Shown: positions 9,518 through 16,548 of the stretch, piece after piece
Layout of the letters: every line of letters starts with the position of its first letter
Position numbering within the stretch: position 1 is the stretch's first letter
Assembly (NCBI RefSeq): GCF_008180725.1
Contig: NZ_VTEV01000002.1
Coordinates: 280,426 to 344,425 of the forward strand
DNA: 64,000 nt
Direction of reading: 5' to 3'
Origin: Sutcliffiella horikoshii
Lineage (GTDB): Bacteria; Bacillota; Bacilli; Bacillales; Bacillaceae_I
Program-made: the position numbers and the translations under genes
The notes under the pieces: model-generated
Told to the model about the DNA's origin: nothing
Databases searched by the model: none
Seen by the model: only the letters and a program-made list of their open reading frames with translations

Positions 9518-9547
9518 GTCATAATTGCTTGTCCGCCTCCATAAGAA
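9518..9547 (+). promoter_or_regulatory. Candidate sigma-E promoter of spoIID
   Basis: GTCATAAT, a 14-nt spacer and CATAAGAA match the sigma-E pattern (-35 near GTCATATT, -10 CATACAAT). It lies about 65 nt upstream of the spoIID start. SpoIID is a known sigma-E gene, which supports the assignment. The mapping is by eye. Confidence 0.5.
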
Positions 9548-9614
9548 TGAAGAGTAAAGGTATCCAACCATCAGCAAACAACTACTACTTTATTGTTATC
9601 GGAGGCTCGGCGCT

Positions 9615-10643
9615 ATGAGAAACTTGAAACCAATCATCGTACTCACTTCTATTCTATTTGTCATGGTATTAATGGTACCAACGTTATTAGTCATGCCGTT
9701 TGTCGATAAGGAAAGCGGCCAGTTAGCAGAAGAACTCCAACCGAACCAGCAAATCCAAAACCAAGTAGATTCAATCGACTCTCCGATTGATGTAGCGGTT
9801 TATCGACATAAACTGGAGATGATTGAAAAAATACCGCTAGAGGACTATATTGTTGGCGTAGTCGCTTCGGAAATGCCGGCTGACTTTGAGCTAGAGGCGC
9901 TAAAAGCACAGGCTTTGGCAGCGCGGACGTATATTTTAAGGCAGCTAATGGCGGAAGAAAAACTAGGCACACCAGAAGGCGCTGATGTGACAGATACCGA
10001 ACAGCACCAGGTGTATAAAAGCCCCGAGGAACTAAAAGCCGCCTGGGCAGCGGAAGACTTTAACTGGAAGATGGAAAAAATAAAACAGGCGGTCGCGGAA
10101 ACAGCCGGATCCGTCCTTACCTATAATAATGCACCAATTGATGCAAGTTACTTTTCCACTAGCAATGGCTACACAGAAAACTCGGAAGAATACTGGCCAA
10201 ACGAAATTCCATATTTACGAAGTGTAGAAAGCCCTTGGGATGTAGATTCTGAAAAATACTTAAGTCAAGTATCATTGCCGGTACAAGAATTTCAATCCAA
10301 GCTTGGTGTAAGCTTGGGAAGTGACGGTGCTGTAGGGAAAATCATCTCGCGCACAACTGGGAACCGAGTGGAGACGGTAGATATTAATGGGAAGACATTG
10401 AGCGGAAGAGAAGTGCGTGACATCCTTAAGCTGCGCTCTAGCGACTTTACATGGGAGCGTAAAGGAGACAACATTGTCATCACCACCAAAGGTTTTGGCC
10501 ACGGAGTCGGGATGAGCCAATACGGAGCCAACGGCATGGCCCTAGAAGGCAAAAACCATACCCAAATCATCTCTCACTACTACAAAGACGTCCAAATCGC
10601 CAGCGCCGAACAGTACCTAAATAAAGTGACAGCGAAGAGATAG
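9615..10643 (+). CDS. spoIID: Stage II sporulation protein D
   Basis: Membrane-anchored lytic transglycosylase of the DMP (SpoIID/M/P) complex that thins septal peptidoglycan and drives engulfment in the mother cell. The 342-aa protein has one N-terminal transmembrane segment (about residues 7-28), the SpoIID domain with the catalytic glutamate at about E86 in [10 protein letters not shown], and the C-terminal [15 protein letters not shown] signature. The ATG is preceded by GGAGGC. It lies downstream of murAA, the usual place. A sigma-E-type promoter can be read upstream. Confidence 0.95.
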   Translation: MRNLKPIIVLTSILFVMVLMVPTLLVMPFVDKESGQLAEELQPNQQIQNQVDSIDSPIDVAVYRHKLEMIEKIPLEDYIVGVVASEMPADFELEALKAQALAARTYILRQLMAEEKLGTPEGADVTDTEQHQVYKSPEELKAAWAAEDFNWKMEKIKQAVAETAGSVLTYNNAPIDASYFSTSNGYTENSEEYWPNEIPYLRSVESPWDVDSEKYLSQVSLPVQEFQSKLGVSLGSDGAVGKIISRTTGNRVETVDINGKTLSGREVRDILKLRSSDFTWERKGDNIVITTKGFGHGVGMSQYGANGMALEGKNHTQIISHYYKDVQIASAEQYLNKVTAKR

Positions 10644-10684
10644 AGAAGGGGAAAACATAAAAAAATGAAAAAAATAACCCTTTG

Positions 10685-10724
10685 GGGGTCAGACCCCCAA
10701 AGGATTTCCCCTCTTTATGTCGAA
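10685..10724 (+). repeat. REP-like 40-nt unit, copy 3
   Basis: Core GGGGTCAGACCCC extended to a perfect 25-nt palindrome (10679-10703, 12-nt arms around a central A), 20 nt, then exact TGTCGAA at 10718-10724. It pairs head-to-head with the next unit. Confidence 0.85.
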
Positions 10725-10730
10725 TAGAGG

Positions 10731-10770
10731 TTCACCCGTCAGACCCCGGCTCCTGCCGGGGTCTGACCCC
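10731..10770 (-). repeat. REP-like unit, copy 4, inverted partner; also likely spoIID terminator
   Basis: On the minus strand it starts with the core (10758-10770) and has a diverged tail (GGGTGAA). Within it GTCAGACCCCGG (10738-10749) and CCGGGGTCTGAC (10756-10767) form a perfect 12-bp stem with a 6-nt loop, followed by CCCCTTTT and a later T run. With the preceding unit it makes an inverted REP pair separated by 6 nt, and it may end spoIID transcription. Confidence 0.75.
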
Positions 10771-10855
10771 TTTTCAAACTTTTTTTCAGTTTCCATGCAT
10801 AATTCCCCCTCTATTGAAGGAAAATAAGCATTTCAAAAAATTTTTCAGCCTGCAT

Positions 10856-10884
10856 GTATATTATTCTGTGAATCTGTTCAGAAT
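10856..10884 (+). promoter_or_regulatory. Candidate sigma-F promoter of spoIIQ
   Basis: GTATA (10856-10860), a 15-nt spacer and GTTCAGAAT (10876-10884) fit the sigma-F pattern (-35 GywTA, -10 GgnnAnAnT). It lies just upstream of spoIIQ, whose B. subtilis homologue is transcribed by sigma-F in the forespore. Confidence 0.5.
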
Positions 10885-10905
10885 GATTGCTGAGGTGATG
10901 ATACA

Positions 10906-11754
10906 ATGAGAGAGGAAGAAAAGAAACGGACTTCTCAAAATTCAAATTGGCAACGCTTAATGAAAAAGCGTTGGGTGTTCCCAGCAATCTATCTTGGGTG
11001 CGCAGCAATCATTTTGACAGCGGTTTTAGTATCCCAATCAGGTAATGAATCAGAAGGTAATCCAGGAAACACAGAAGGGCAAGGACCTACCACTTCTTAT
11101 GGTGATCAGGATTCCATGGAAGTAAACAGCCCGGTAGAAAACTTTGTAATGCCGGTAACAGATGTTAACTCTTCTGTCATCCAAAGACCATTCTGGGATG
11201 CAAATGCATCTAAAGAAGAACAAGAAGCAGCTTTCATTGAGTACAATGGTATTTACCAACCAAACACAGGTATCGACATTGCAATGAAAGACGGCGAAAC
11301 ATTCGAAGTAGTCGCTTCTTTAAGTGGAACTGTAACGCATGTTGAAAATGATCCATTACTAGGAAACGTCGTAGAAATTGAGCATTTGGATGGTGTGAAA
11401 ACAATCTATCAATCACTGACTGACGTACAAGTCAAAGTCAACGATTTCGTAGAGCAAGGTGAAACAATCGCCAAAGCACACACAAACCAACTGAACAAAG
11501 ACGCAGTACACGTTCATTTTGAAATCCGCAAGGACAATGTAGCAGTGAATCCGAGCAGCTTTTTTAACAAACCAGTCACTTCCCTACTAGAGGAAGAAGG
11601 ACAAGCTTCTGAAGAAGGAAGCGAGCCAGCTGGTGAACAAGAAAAAGAAGAAACTCCAGCAGAGGGCAAAGATAAGCCTGAAGACGGAGAAGACAAAGAC
11701 GGCGACGAAGGATCTTCTGACGAAGAAGAAGAATCCGTTAGCTATCTAACATAA
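10906..11754 (+). CDS. spoIIQ: Stage II sporulation protein Q
   Basis: Forespore membrane protein whose extracellular domain binds SpoIIIAH across the intermembrane space during engulfment. The N-terminus (MREEEKK, then a single transmembrane segment ending LTAVLVSQ) closely resembles B. subtilis SpoIIQ as I remember it. A LytM/M23-like domain spans roughly residues 110-225. It is degenerate: the first zinc-ligand position in the H-x-G-x-D motif reads NTGID, while a late HVHFEI is kept, so it is probably not an active peptidase. The last 55 residues are an acidic, low-complexity tail rich in E, D, G and K, longer than I would expect. Confidence 0.93.
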   Translation: MREEEKKRTSQNSNWQRLMKKRWVFPAIYLGCAAIILTAVLVSQSGNESEGNPGNTEGQGPTTSYGDQDSMEVNSPVENFVMPVTDVNSSVIQRPFWDANASKEEQEAAFIEYNGIYQPNTGIDIAMKDGETFEVVASLSGTVTHVENDPLLGNVVEIEHLDGVKTIYQSLTDVQVKVNDFVEQGETIAKAHTNQLNKDAVHVHFEIRKDNVAVNPSSFFNKPVTSLLEEEGQASEEGSEPAGEQEKEETPAEGKDKPEDGEDKDGDEGSSDEEEESVSYLT

Positions 11755-11807
11755 TCTAAAGTCTTGTTAATTAAATAAATGCTAGAACGATAAACTCTAT
11801 TGAGCCA

Positions 11808-11857
11808 AAGAGCAGCTTACAAACGGGAAACACAACTCCGGAAAGCTGCTCTTTTTC
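11808..11857 (+). terminator. Terminator of spoIIQ
   Basis: AAGAGCAGCTT (11808-11818) pairs with AAGCTGCTCTT (11843-11853) and is followed by a T run. Confidence 0.8.
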
Positions 11858-11974
11858 TATGCAAAATTTTTATCTGCTTCACCCAAAACAAGGAATAAAA
11901 CCATGCCCACCTGGGTATACTAACAATACCGATACACAAACAACACAACAGCGCAAAACAAGAGAATGTCAAAA

Positions 11975-12009
11975 CCGCCAAACGAAGGTACCGTTTGGCG
12001 GTATTTTTT
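11975..12009 (+). terminator. Strong orphan terminator hairpin
   Basis: CCGCCAAACG / CGTTTGGCGG is a perfect 10-bp stem with a 7-nt loop, followed by TATTTTTTTT. No recognised gene lies between it and the spoIIQ terminator 120 nt upstream. It could end a small RNA or back up the first terminator. Confidence 0.8.
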
Positions 12010-12033
12010 TTGGTTTGAAAAAAATTCTCAAAA

Positions 12034-12073
12034 GGGGTCAGACCCCTAAAGGTGTTTTGCCCTTCATGTCGAA
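12034..12073 (+). repeat. REP-like 40-nt unit, copy 5, next to the RAYT gene
   Basis: GGGGTCAGACCCC (12034-12046), 20 nt, exact TGTCGAA (12067-12073). It lies 134 nt upstream of the RAYT start codon, the kind of flank expected for a RAYT and its cognate REP. Confidence 0.85.
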
Positions 12074-12207
12074 TACTATATAAGTTGGCCCACTCCACCC
12101 ATTCCCCCACAACAAGACCTCCGCACGCACTTTTCACTAAGCCGCATGCCAACGCTAGTCAACAAATACCAAACCCAAATCCCACCCCGAAAGGAGCACC
12201 ACCCACT

Positions 12208-12804
12208 ATGCCCAGAAACCGAAGAATCTGGTTCCCCGGAGCCATGTACCACGTCACCACCAGAGGAAACCGCCGCAGCATTATCTTCTTTGACCCACAA
12301 GACTACCACACCTACAAGCGCATCCTCCTCGAAATCAAGTACAAATACCCGTTCAAACTGCACGCTTACTGCCTCATGACCAACCACACCCACCTGCTCA
12401 TCGAAACCGAAACCACCAACATCAGCCTGATCATGCAAAAAATCAACACGAAATACGCCCAGTACATTAACCGCAAATACCGACTCACCGGCCACCTTTT
12501 AGAAGGAAGATTCAAATCCAGCCTCATCGACGACATCGACTACCAAATCGACGTCAGCAAATACATCCACCTCAACCCGGTCGCCGCCCAGATGGTCCAC
12601 AACCCCGAAGACTACCCATTCAGCAGCTACAAGCAATACCTCTACAACAACCAACACGACCCACTCGTCACCACAAAAGACATCCTGAAGTACTTTTCCA
12701 TCACCAACCACCAAGAATCCTACCCACACTACGTCAACACCCCAAACACCCGAATCCATTTCACCCCCAACAACAAAGCAAAATTTCTTATTTTGAAAAA
12801 ATAA
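12208..12804 (+). CDS. REP-associated tyrosine transposase (RAYT, Y1_Tnp family)
   Basis: Protein of 198 aa related to IS200/IS605 single-strand transposases. The N-terminus MPRNRRIWFPGAMYHVTTRG is typical of RAYTs. The HUH-type metal-binding pair is in NHTHLLIE, and the region KYAQYINRKY...GHLLEGRFKS carries the candidate catalytic tyrosines. The ATG at 12208 follows AAAGGAGCACC; the open frame extends further upstream to 12052 but without RBS or similarity. RAYTs are single-copy domesticated transposases that act on REP palindromes. At least five 40-nt palindromic units lie within about 8 kb of this gene. The codons are strikingly C-rich compared with spoIIQ, which suggests transfer. Confidence 0.88.
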   Translation: MPRNRRIWFPGAMYHVTTRGNRRSIIFFDPQDYHTYKRILLEIKYKYPFKLHAYCLMTNHTHLLIETETTNISLIMQKINTKYAQYINRKYRLTGHLLEGRFKSSLIDDIDYQIDVSKYIHLNPVAAQMVHNPEDYPFSSYKQYLYNNQHDPLVTTKDILKYFSITNHQESYPHYVNTPNTRIHFTPNNKAKFLILKK

Positions 12805-12821
12805 AGAAAATTACGTATAAT
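12793..12821 (+). promoter_or_regulatory. Sigma-A promoter before the gamma-glutamyltransferase-like gene
   Basis: TTGAAA, a 17-nt spacer and TATAAT, ending 41 nt before the start codon of the next gene. The -35 box lies inside the last codons of the RAYT gene. Confidence 0.75.
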
Positions 12822-12862
12822 AGAAAATAATTCGCATAACGAAATAATAGGGGGATTAACAC

Positions 12863-14479
12863 ATGACACTCAAACTCGACTATCTTAACAACCCATATCC
12901 ATCCCAGCGCAACACCGTTTTCGCTCAAAACGGCATGGTTGCTACATCGCAGCCACTAGCCGCACAAGCTGGCCTTGATATCTTGAAAAAAGGAGGAAAC
13001 GCCATAGATGCGGCCATTGCAACAGCAGCATGCCTGACTGTCGTAGAACCAACCTCCAACGGAATCGGCGGCGATGCATTCGCACTTGTCTGGACAAAAG
13101 GGGAACTTCACGGTCTCAACGCAAGCGGCCCAGCACCTCAATCCATTTCCATCGAAGCGGTAAAAGAGAGAGGCCACGAAACGATGCCGAAAATGGGCCT
13201 TATCCCGGTCACCGTCCCTGGAGCACCATCCGCCTGGGCAGAGCTATCCAAGAAATTTGGCAAACTATCACTCTCAGAAGTATTACAACCTGCCATTGAG
13301 TACGCAGAAAAAGGTTACCCAGTCTCGCCAACACTCGGAAAGTACTGGAAGGGCGCTTGCAACGCCTATAAAAAATCCTGCACAACCGAAGAATTTTCTC
13401 ACTGGTTCGAAACCTTCGCACCAGACGGACGTGCGCCAGAAATCGGTGAAACATGGTCCTCCAAAGGCCACGCCGACACCTTAAGACAAATCGGCGAAAC
13501 AAACGGAGAAGCCTTCTACCGCGGCGAACTAGCCCATAAAATTGCGGACTTCTCCAAGCAGCACAACGGCTTCCTTACATATGATGACCTAGCAGCCTAC
13601 CAACCTGAGTGGGTGCAGCCAATCAAAGTCAACTACCGAGGCTACGACGTCTGGGAAATCCCGCCGAATGGCCAAGGAATTGTCGCGCTTATGGCACTAA
13701 ACATGCTAAAAGAGGAAACCTTCACCGAACGCGACAGTCTCGAAACCTATCACAAACAAATCGAAGCAATGAAACTCGCATTTGCTGACGCTAAAAAATA
13801 CGTATCAGATACAACGACCATGACACATACCGCAGAAGAATTACTGTCCGATTCCTTTGCAAAAGAAAGAAGGGGCCTCATCACCGACACAGCTCTCACG
13901 CCAGAGCCAGGAACTCCGCCAAAAGGGGGAACTGTCTATTTGGCGACCGCCGATGGGGAAGGGAATATGGTCTCCTTTATCCAGAGCAACTACATGGGCT
14001 TCGGATCCGGTGTTGTCGTACCAGGAACCGGGATCGGCTTGCAGAACAGGGGACATGATTTCTCTCTTGATCCAGAACACGAAAACGCGCTGGCACCAGG
14101 GAAGAAGACATACCACACCATCATCCCTGGCTTCCTGACAAAAGACAACGAAGCCGTCGGACCGTTCGGCGTCATGGGAGGATACATGCAGCCACAGGGT
14201 CACATGCAAGTCGTCATGAACACCGTCGACTTCCACCTCAACCCGCAGGCAGCCCTGGACGCACCAAGATGGCAGTGGATGGAAGGCAAAACCGTACACG
14301 TCGAGCACCACTTCCCGCAACACCTGGCCCAAGCACTCCAGCGCAAAGGCCACAACATCCAAGTCACACTTGACGGAGGCAGCTTCGGCCGCGGCCAAAT
14401 CATCTGGCGCGACCCAAAAACCGGCACCCTCACCGGAGGCACCGAACCAAGAACCGACGGCTGCATTGCATCGTGGTAG
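12863..14479 (+). CDS. Gamma-glutamyltransferase family protein (YwrD-like)
   Basis: Ntn-hydrolase of the gamma-glutamyltransferase family, 538 aa, the usual proenzyme length. The family core GGNAIDAAIATA and EPTSNGIGGDAFAL is near the N-terminus. The predicted autoprocessing/catalytic threonine is T357 in PPKGGTVYL, where classical GGTs have TTH. No signal peptide is visible, so it is probably cytoplasmic like the B. subtilis YwrD group, which may cleave gamma-glutamyl or related amide substrates. It has its own sigma-A promoter and GGGGGATT before the ATG. In B. subtilis ywrD lies near the chromate transporter genes ywrA/ywrB, and the same neighbourhood is seen here. Confidence 0.85.
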   Translation: MTLKLDYLNNPYPSQRNTVFAQNGMVATSQPLAAQAGLDILKKGGNAIDAAIATAACLTVVEPTSNGIGGDAFALVWTKGELHGLNASGPAPQSISIEAVKERGHETMPKMGLIPVTVPGAPSAWAELSKKFGKLSLSEVLQPAIEYAEKGYPVSPTLGKYWKGACNAYKKSCTTEEFSHWFETFAPDGRAPEIGETWSSKGHADTLRQIGETNGEAFYRGELAHKIADFSKQHNGFLTYDDLAAYQPEWVQPIKVNYRGYDVWEIPPNGQGIVALMALNMLKEETFTERDSLETYHKQIEAMKLAFADAKKYVSDTTTMTHTAEELLSDSFAKERRGLITDTALTPEPGTPPKGGTVYLATADGEGNMVSFIQSNYMGFGSGVVVPGTGIGLQNRGHDFSLDPEHENALAPGKKTYHTIIPGFLTKDNEAVGPFGVMGGYMQPQGHMQVVMNTVDFHLNPQAALDAPRWQWMEGKTVHVEHHFPQHLAQALQRKGHNIQVTLDGGSFGRGQIIWRDPKTGTLTGGTEPRTDGCIASW

Positions 14480-14500
14480 AGAGGTAAAGAGGTAAATGAT

Positions 14501-14586
14501 TAAAGAGGGGTCTGACCCGCTCTCCGTTAAAGCACTAAAGAACTAAAGAGGGGTCTGACCCTCACTCCACTAAAGCACCAAAGCAA
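14501..14586 (+). repeat. Tandem 43-nt duplication carrying REP cores
   Basis: Two units begin at 14501 and 14544 with TAAAGAGGGGTCTGACC and continue with related sequence (TAAAGCAC). Each contains a partial GGGGTCTGACCC core, so this is a local duplication of a REP-containing fragment. Confidence 0.75.
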
Positions 14587-14632
14587 CGTAGAGTCCGTCA
14601 GCCCCTCCTCATAAAGGAGGAAACCATACACC

Positions 14633-15196
14633 ATGAAGCAATGGGACTTATTTATCGCATTCTTCCGTGTTGGGATGCTTGGTTACGGCGGAGGACCGTC
14701 CAGCATTCCGCTTGTACATAAAGAGGTAGTAGGCAAGTACAAATGGCTCTCAGACGACGATTTCTCTGACATCCTCGCACTCGCCAACACCCTGCCCGGG
14801 CCAATCAACACTAAAATGGCCGGTTATATCGGGTACCGCGTCGGCGGCTACACAGGCATGATGAACGCCATCCTAGCCTCCACCATCCCGACCATCATAC
14901 TCATGATCGTCCTGCTCACCACGCTAACAAGCTTCAAAGACCAAGCGTGGGTACAAGGCATGACCAAAGCAGTCCTCCCTGTTGTCGGCGTTTTACTTGC
15001 CGTCCTGACATGGGACTTTCTATCAAAATCACAAAAAGGACTAGGTTGGCCCATCGCCATCTTCCTAATCCTAGCTAGTTTCCTATTCATTGAGATTCTC
15101 GGCATCCATCCAGGAATCGTCATTGCGATACTACTTGCTGCGGCAGTCCTGAAAAAAGACAAACCAAAACCGGAAAAAGGAGGGACCCAAGCATGA
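14633..15196 (+). CDS. Chromate transporter, N-terminal half protein
   Basis: Short-chain CHR family membrane protein of 187 aa, with the GYGGGPSSIPLVHKEV motif near the N-terminus and NTLPGPINTKMAGYIGY, both diagnostic of CHR domains. Short-chain CHR proteins act as pairs, one from each of two adjacent genes, forming a chromate efflux system. A very good ribosome binding site (AAAGGAGGAAACC) precedes the ATG. It overlaps the next gene by 4 nt (ATGA), so both are translated together. In Bacillus the pair is known as ywrB/ywrA. Actual substrate (chromate or another oxyanion) is inferred from family only. Confidence 0.88.
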   Translation: MKQWDLFIAFFRVGMLGYGGGPSSIPLVHKEVVGKYKWLSDDDFSDILALANTLPGPINTKMAGYIGYRVGGYTGMMNAILASTIPTIILMIVLLTTLTSFKDQAWVQGMTKAVLPVVGVLLAVLTWDFLSKSQKGLGWPIAIFLILASFLFIEILGIHPGIVIAILLAAAVLKKDKPKPEKGGTQA

Positions 15197-15720
15197 TCTA
15201 CTGGGAGATCTTCCTCGCCTTTTTCATACCGGGCATCCTGGGGTACGGCGGAGGCCCCGCATCTATTCCGCTAGTGGAGAACGAAGTCGTCCACCGCTAC
15301 GGCTGGCTGTCCGTCTCAGAGTTCAGTGAAGTACTCGCACTCGGAAACGCCTTACCAGGGCCTATCGCAACCAAAATGGCCGGCTACATTGGCTACGAAC
15401 AAGCAGGCATACTGGGCGCAGCCGTAGGCGTATTCGCCACCGTCGCACCATCACTCATCCTGATGATTGCACTCATGAGCCTCTTATACAAATTCCGAGA
15501 CTCGCCAAAAGTAAAACGAATGTCCAACTACGTGCGACCAACCATCGCACTCCTGCTTGGTGTCATGGCCTACCGATTCTTCGCTGAATCCTACGAAGCA
15601 AGCGGCACCATCCAAACAGTGTTTCTCATTATCGCAAGCTACCTACTTCTTGAAAAATGGAAAGTGCACCCCGCATACGTCATTGTGGGAGCATTAACTT
15701 ACGGAGCAATATTACTTTAA
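15193..15720 (+). CDS. Chromate transporter, C-terminal half protein
   Basis: Second short-chain CHR protein, 175 aa, a diverged paralogue of its upstream neighbour with the same two motifs (GYGGGPASIPLVENEV and NALPGPIATKMAGYIGY). About five hydrophobic segments. It starts inside the stop region of the first gene, so equal production of the two halves is expected. Together they should form a heteromeric oxyanion transporter in the cytoplasmic membrane. Confidence 0.88.
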   Translation: MIYWEIFLAFFIPGILGYGGGPASIPLVENEVVHRYGWLSVSEFSEVLALGNALPGPIATKMAGYIGYEQAGILGAAVGVFATVAPSLILMIALMSLLYKFRDSPKVKRMSNYVRPTIALLLGVMAYRFFAESYEASGTIQTVFLIIASYLLLEKWKVHPAYVIVGALTYGAILL

Positions 15721-15822
15721 ATAAGCAGGTGGGAACGGTTCACTAGCTCCTTCGAACATAGATCAAGGCGCCAAAAGCCAAAACCGTCCCTCCGCATCCA
15801 AAATATTAGGAGGTCTTCCATC

Positions 15823-16476
15823 ATGACCAAAACCCTACTTTTAACAGGATTTGAACCGTTTTTGAATTTTAAGATCAATCCCACAGAGGAGATTGTCAAG
15901 GAATTGGATCAACAGATAATTGGGCAATACCAAGTCATAAGCCGAGTGCTGCCTGTTGATTTCACCGAATCGGAAAAGTTGTTATTGGAGTATATGGAGG
16001 AGCTACAACCAGATGCCGTGGTCTCCCTTGGGCTTGCTGCGGGTCGGGCGCACATAACACCGGAGCGAATTGCCATCAACTGCAAGGATGCCGGAGGGGC
16101 TCCAGACAATAATGGAGTAGTGCTTCAAGATGCACCAATCAACCCAGATGGCCCCGACGGCTACTTCTCCACGTTGCCGATCCGCGCGATGGTAAACCAT
16201 TTAAATGAAAATAGTTTTCCTGCAAAAATATCCAATACAGCAGGGACCTACTTATGTAATAACGTCATGTACGCGGCCCTGCACAAGCTAGCGCAACAGG
16301 CGGCAGGTGGAGCGGCTAACCATACTGAAACAGATGAACCAAACACAGCCCAAATCCCGGCAGGCTTCATCCATATTCCAGCCTCACACCAGCTCGCGAC
16401 ACAGCTCAATAACACACCAAGCTGGTCCCAGACTGACCTTACTGCAGCCATCAAACTGACAATTGAAACGATGTGA
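15823..16476 (+). CDS. pcp: Pyrrolidone-carboxyl (pyroglutamyl) peptidase
   Basis: Cytoplasmic cysteine peptidase of family C15 that removes N-terminal pyroglutamate, 217 aa. The N-terminus LLTGFEPFLNFKINPTEEIV is the family signature. The active-site cysteine lies in NTAGTYLCNNVMY (about C145) and the catalytic histidine in GFIHIPA. The insertion-like stretch QQAAGGAANHTETDEPNTAQ just before that histidine makes it slightly longer than typical. TAGGAGG precedes the ATG. It ends in a terminator shared with the convergent ATPase gene. Confidence 0.92.
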   Translation: MTKTLLLTGFEPFLNFKINPTEEIVKELDQQIIGQYQVISRVLPVDFTESEKLLLEYMEELQPDAVVSLGLAAGRAHITPERIAINCKDAGGAPDNNGVVLQDAPINPDGPDGYFSTLPIRAMVNHLNENSFPAKISNTAGTYLCNNVMYAALHKLAQQAAGGAANHTETDEPNTAQIPAGFIHIPASHQLATQLNNTPSWSQTDLTAAIKLTIETM

Positions 16477-16498
16477 GTGAAGGGTCCAATCAATCAAC

Positions 16499-16537
16499 GC
16501 AAAAAACCTGTATTCCATATGGAGTACAGGTTTTTGC
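16499..16537. terminator. Bidirectional terminator between pcp and the P-type ATPase
   Basis: GCAAAAAACCTGTA / TACAGGTTTTTGC form a long stem with A and T runs on opposite sides, so it can end transcription from both convergent genes. Confidence 0.85.
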
Positions 16538-16548
16538 TCATTGCTTTT

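Noticed and set aside
9277-9618. 113-codon plus-strand ORF between murAA and spoIID
   Set aside because: It spans REP sequence, has no ribosome binding site, no family-like features and overlaps the sigma-E promoter and the spoIID start.
12076-12495. 139-codon minus-strand ORF over the RAYT gene
   Set aside because: Shadow of the RAYT frame; V/G/D-rich composition typical of antisense to C-rich sequence.
13841-14398. 185-codon minus-strand ORF inside the gamma-glutamyltransferase-like gene
   Set aside because: Antisense shadow of a clear coding gene, caused by its C-rich codon use; no similarity or start signal.
15725-15806. Possible riboswitch or attenuator before pcp
   Set aside because: GGGAACGGTT and AACCGTCCC pair imperfectly over a long loop, there is no T run, and no known riboswitch core is visible.
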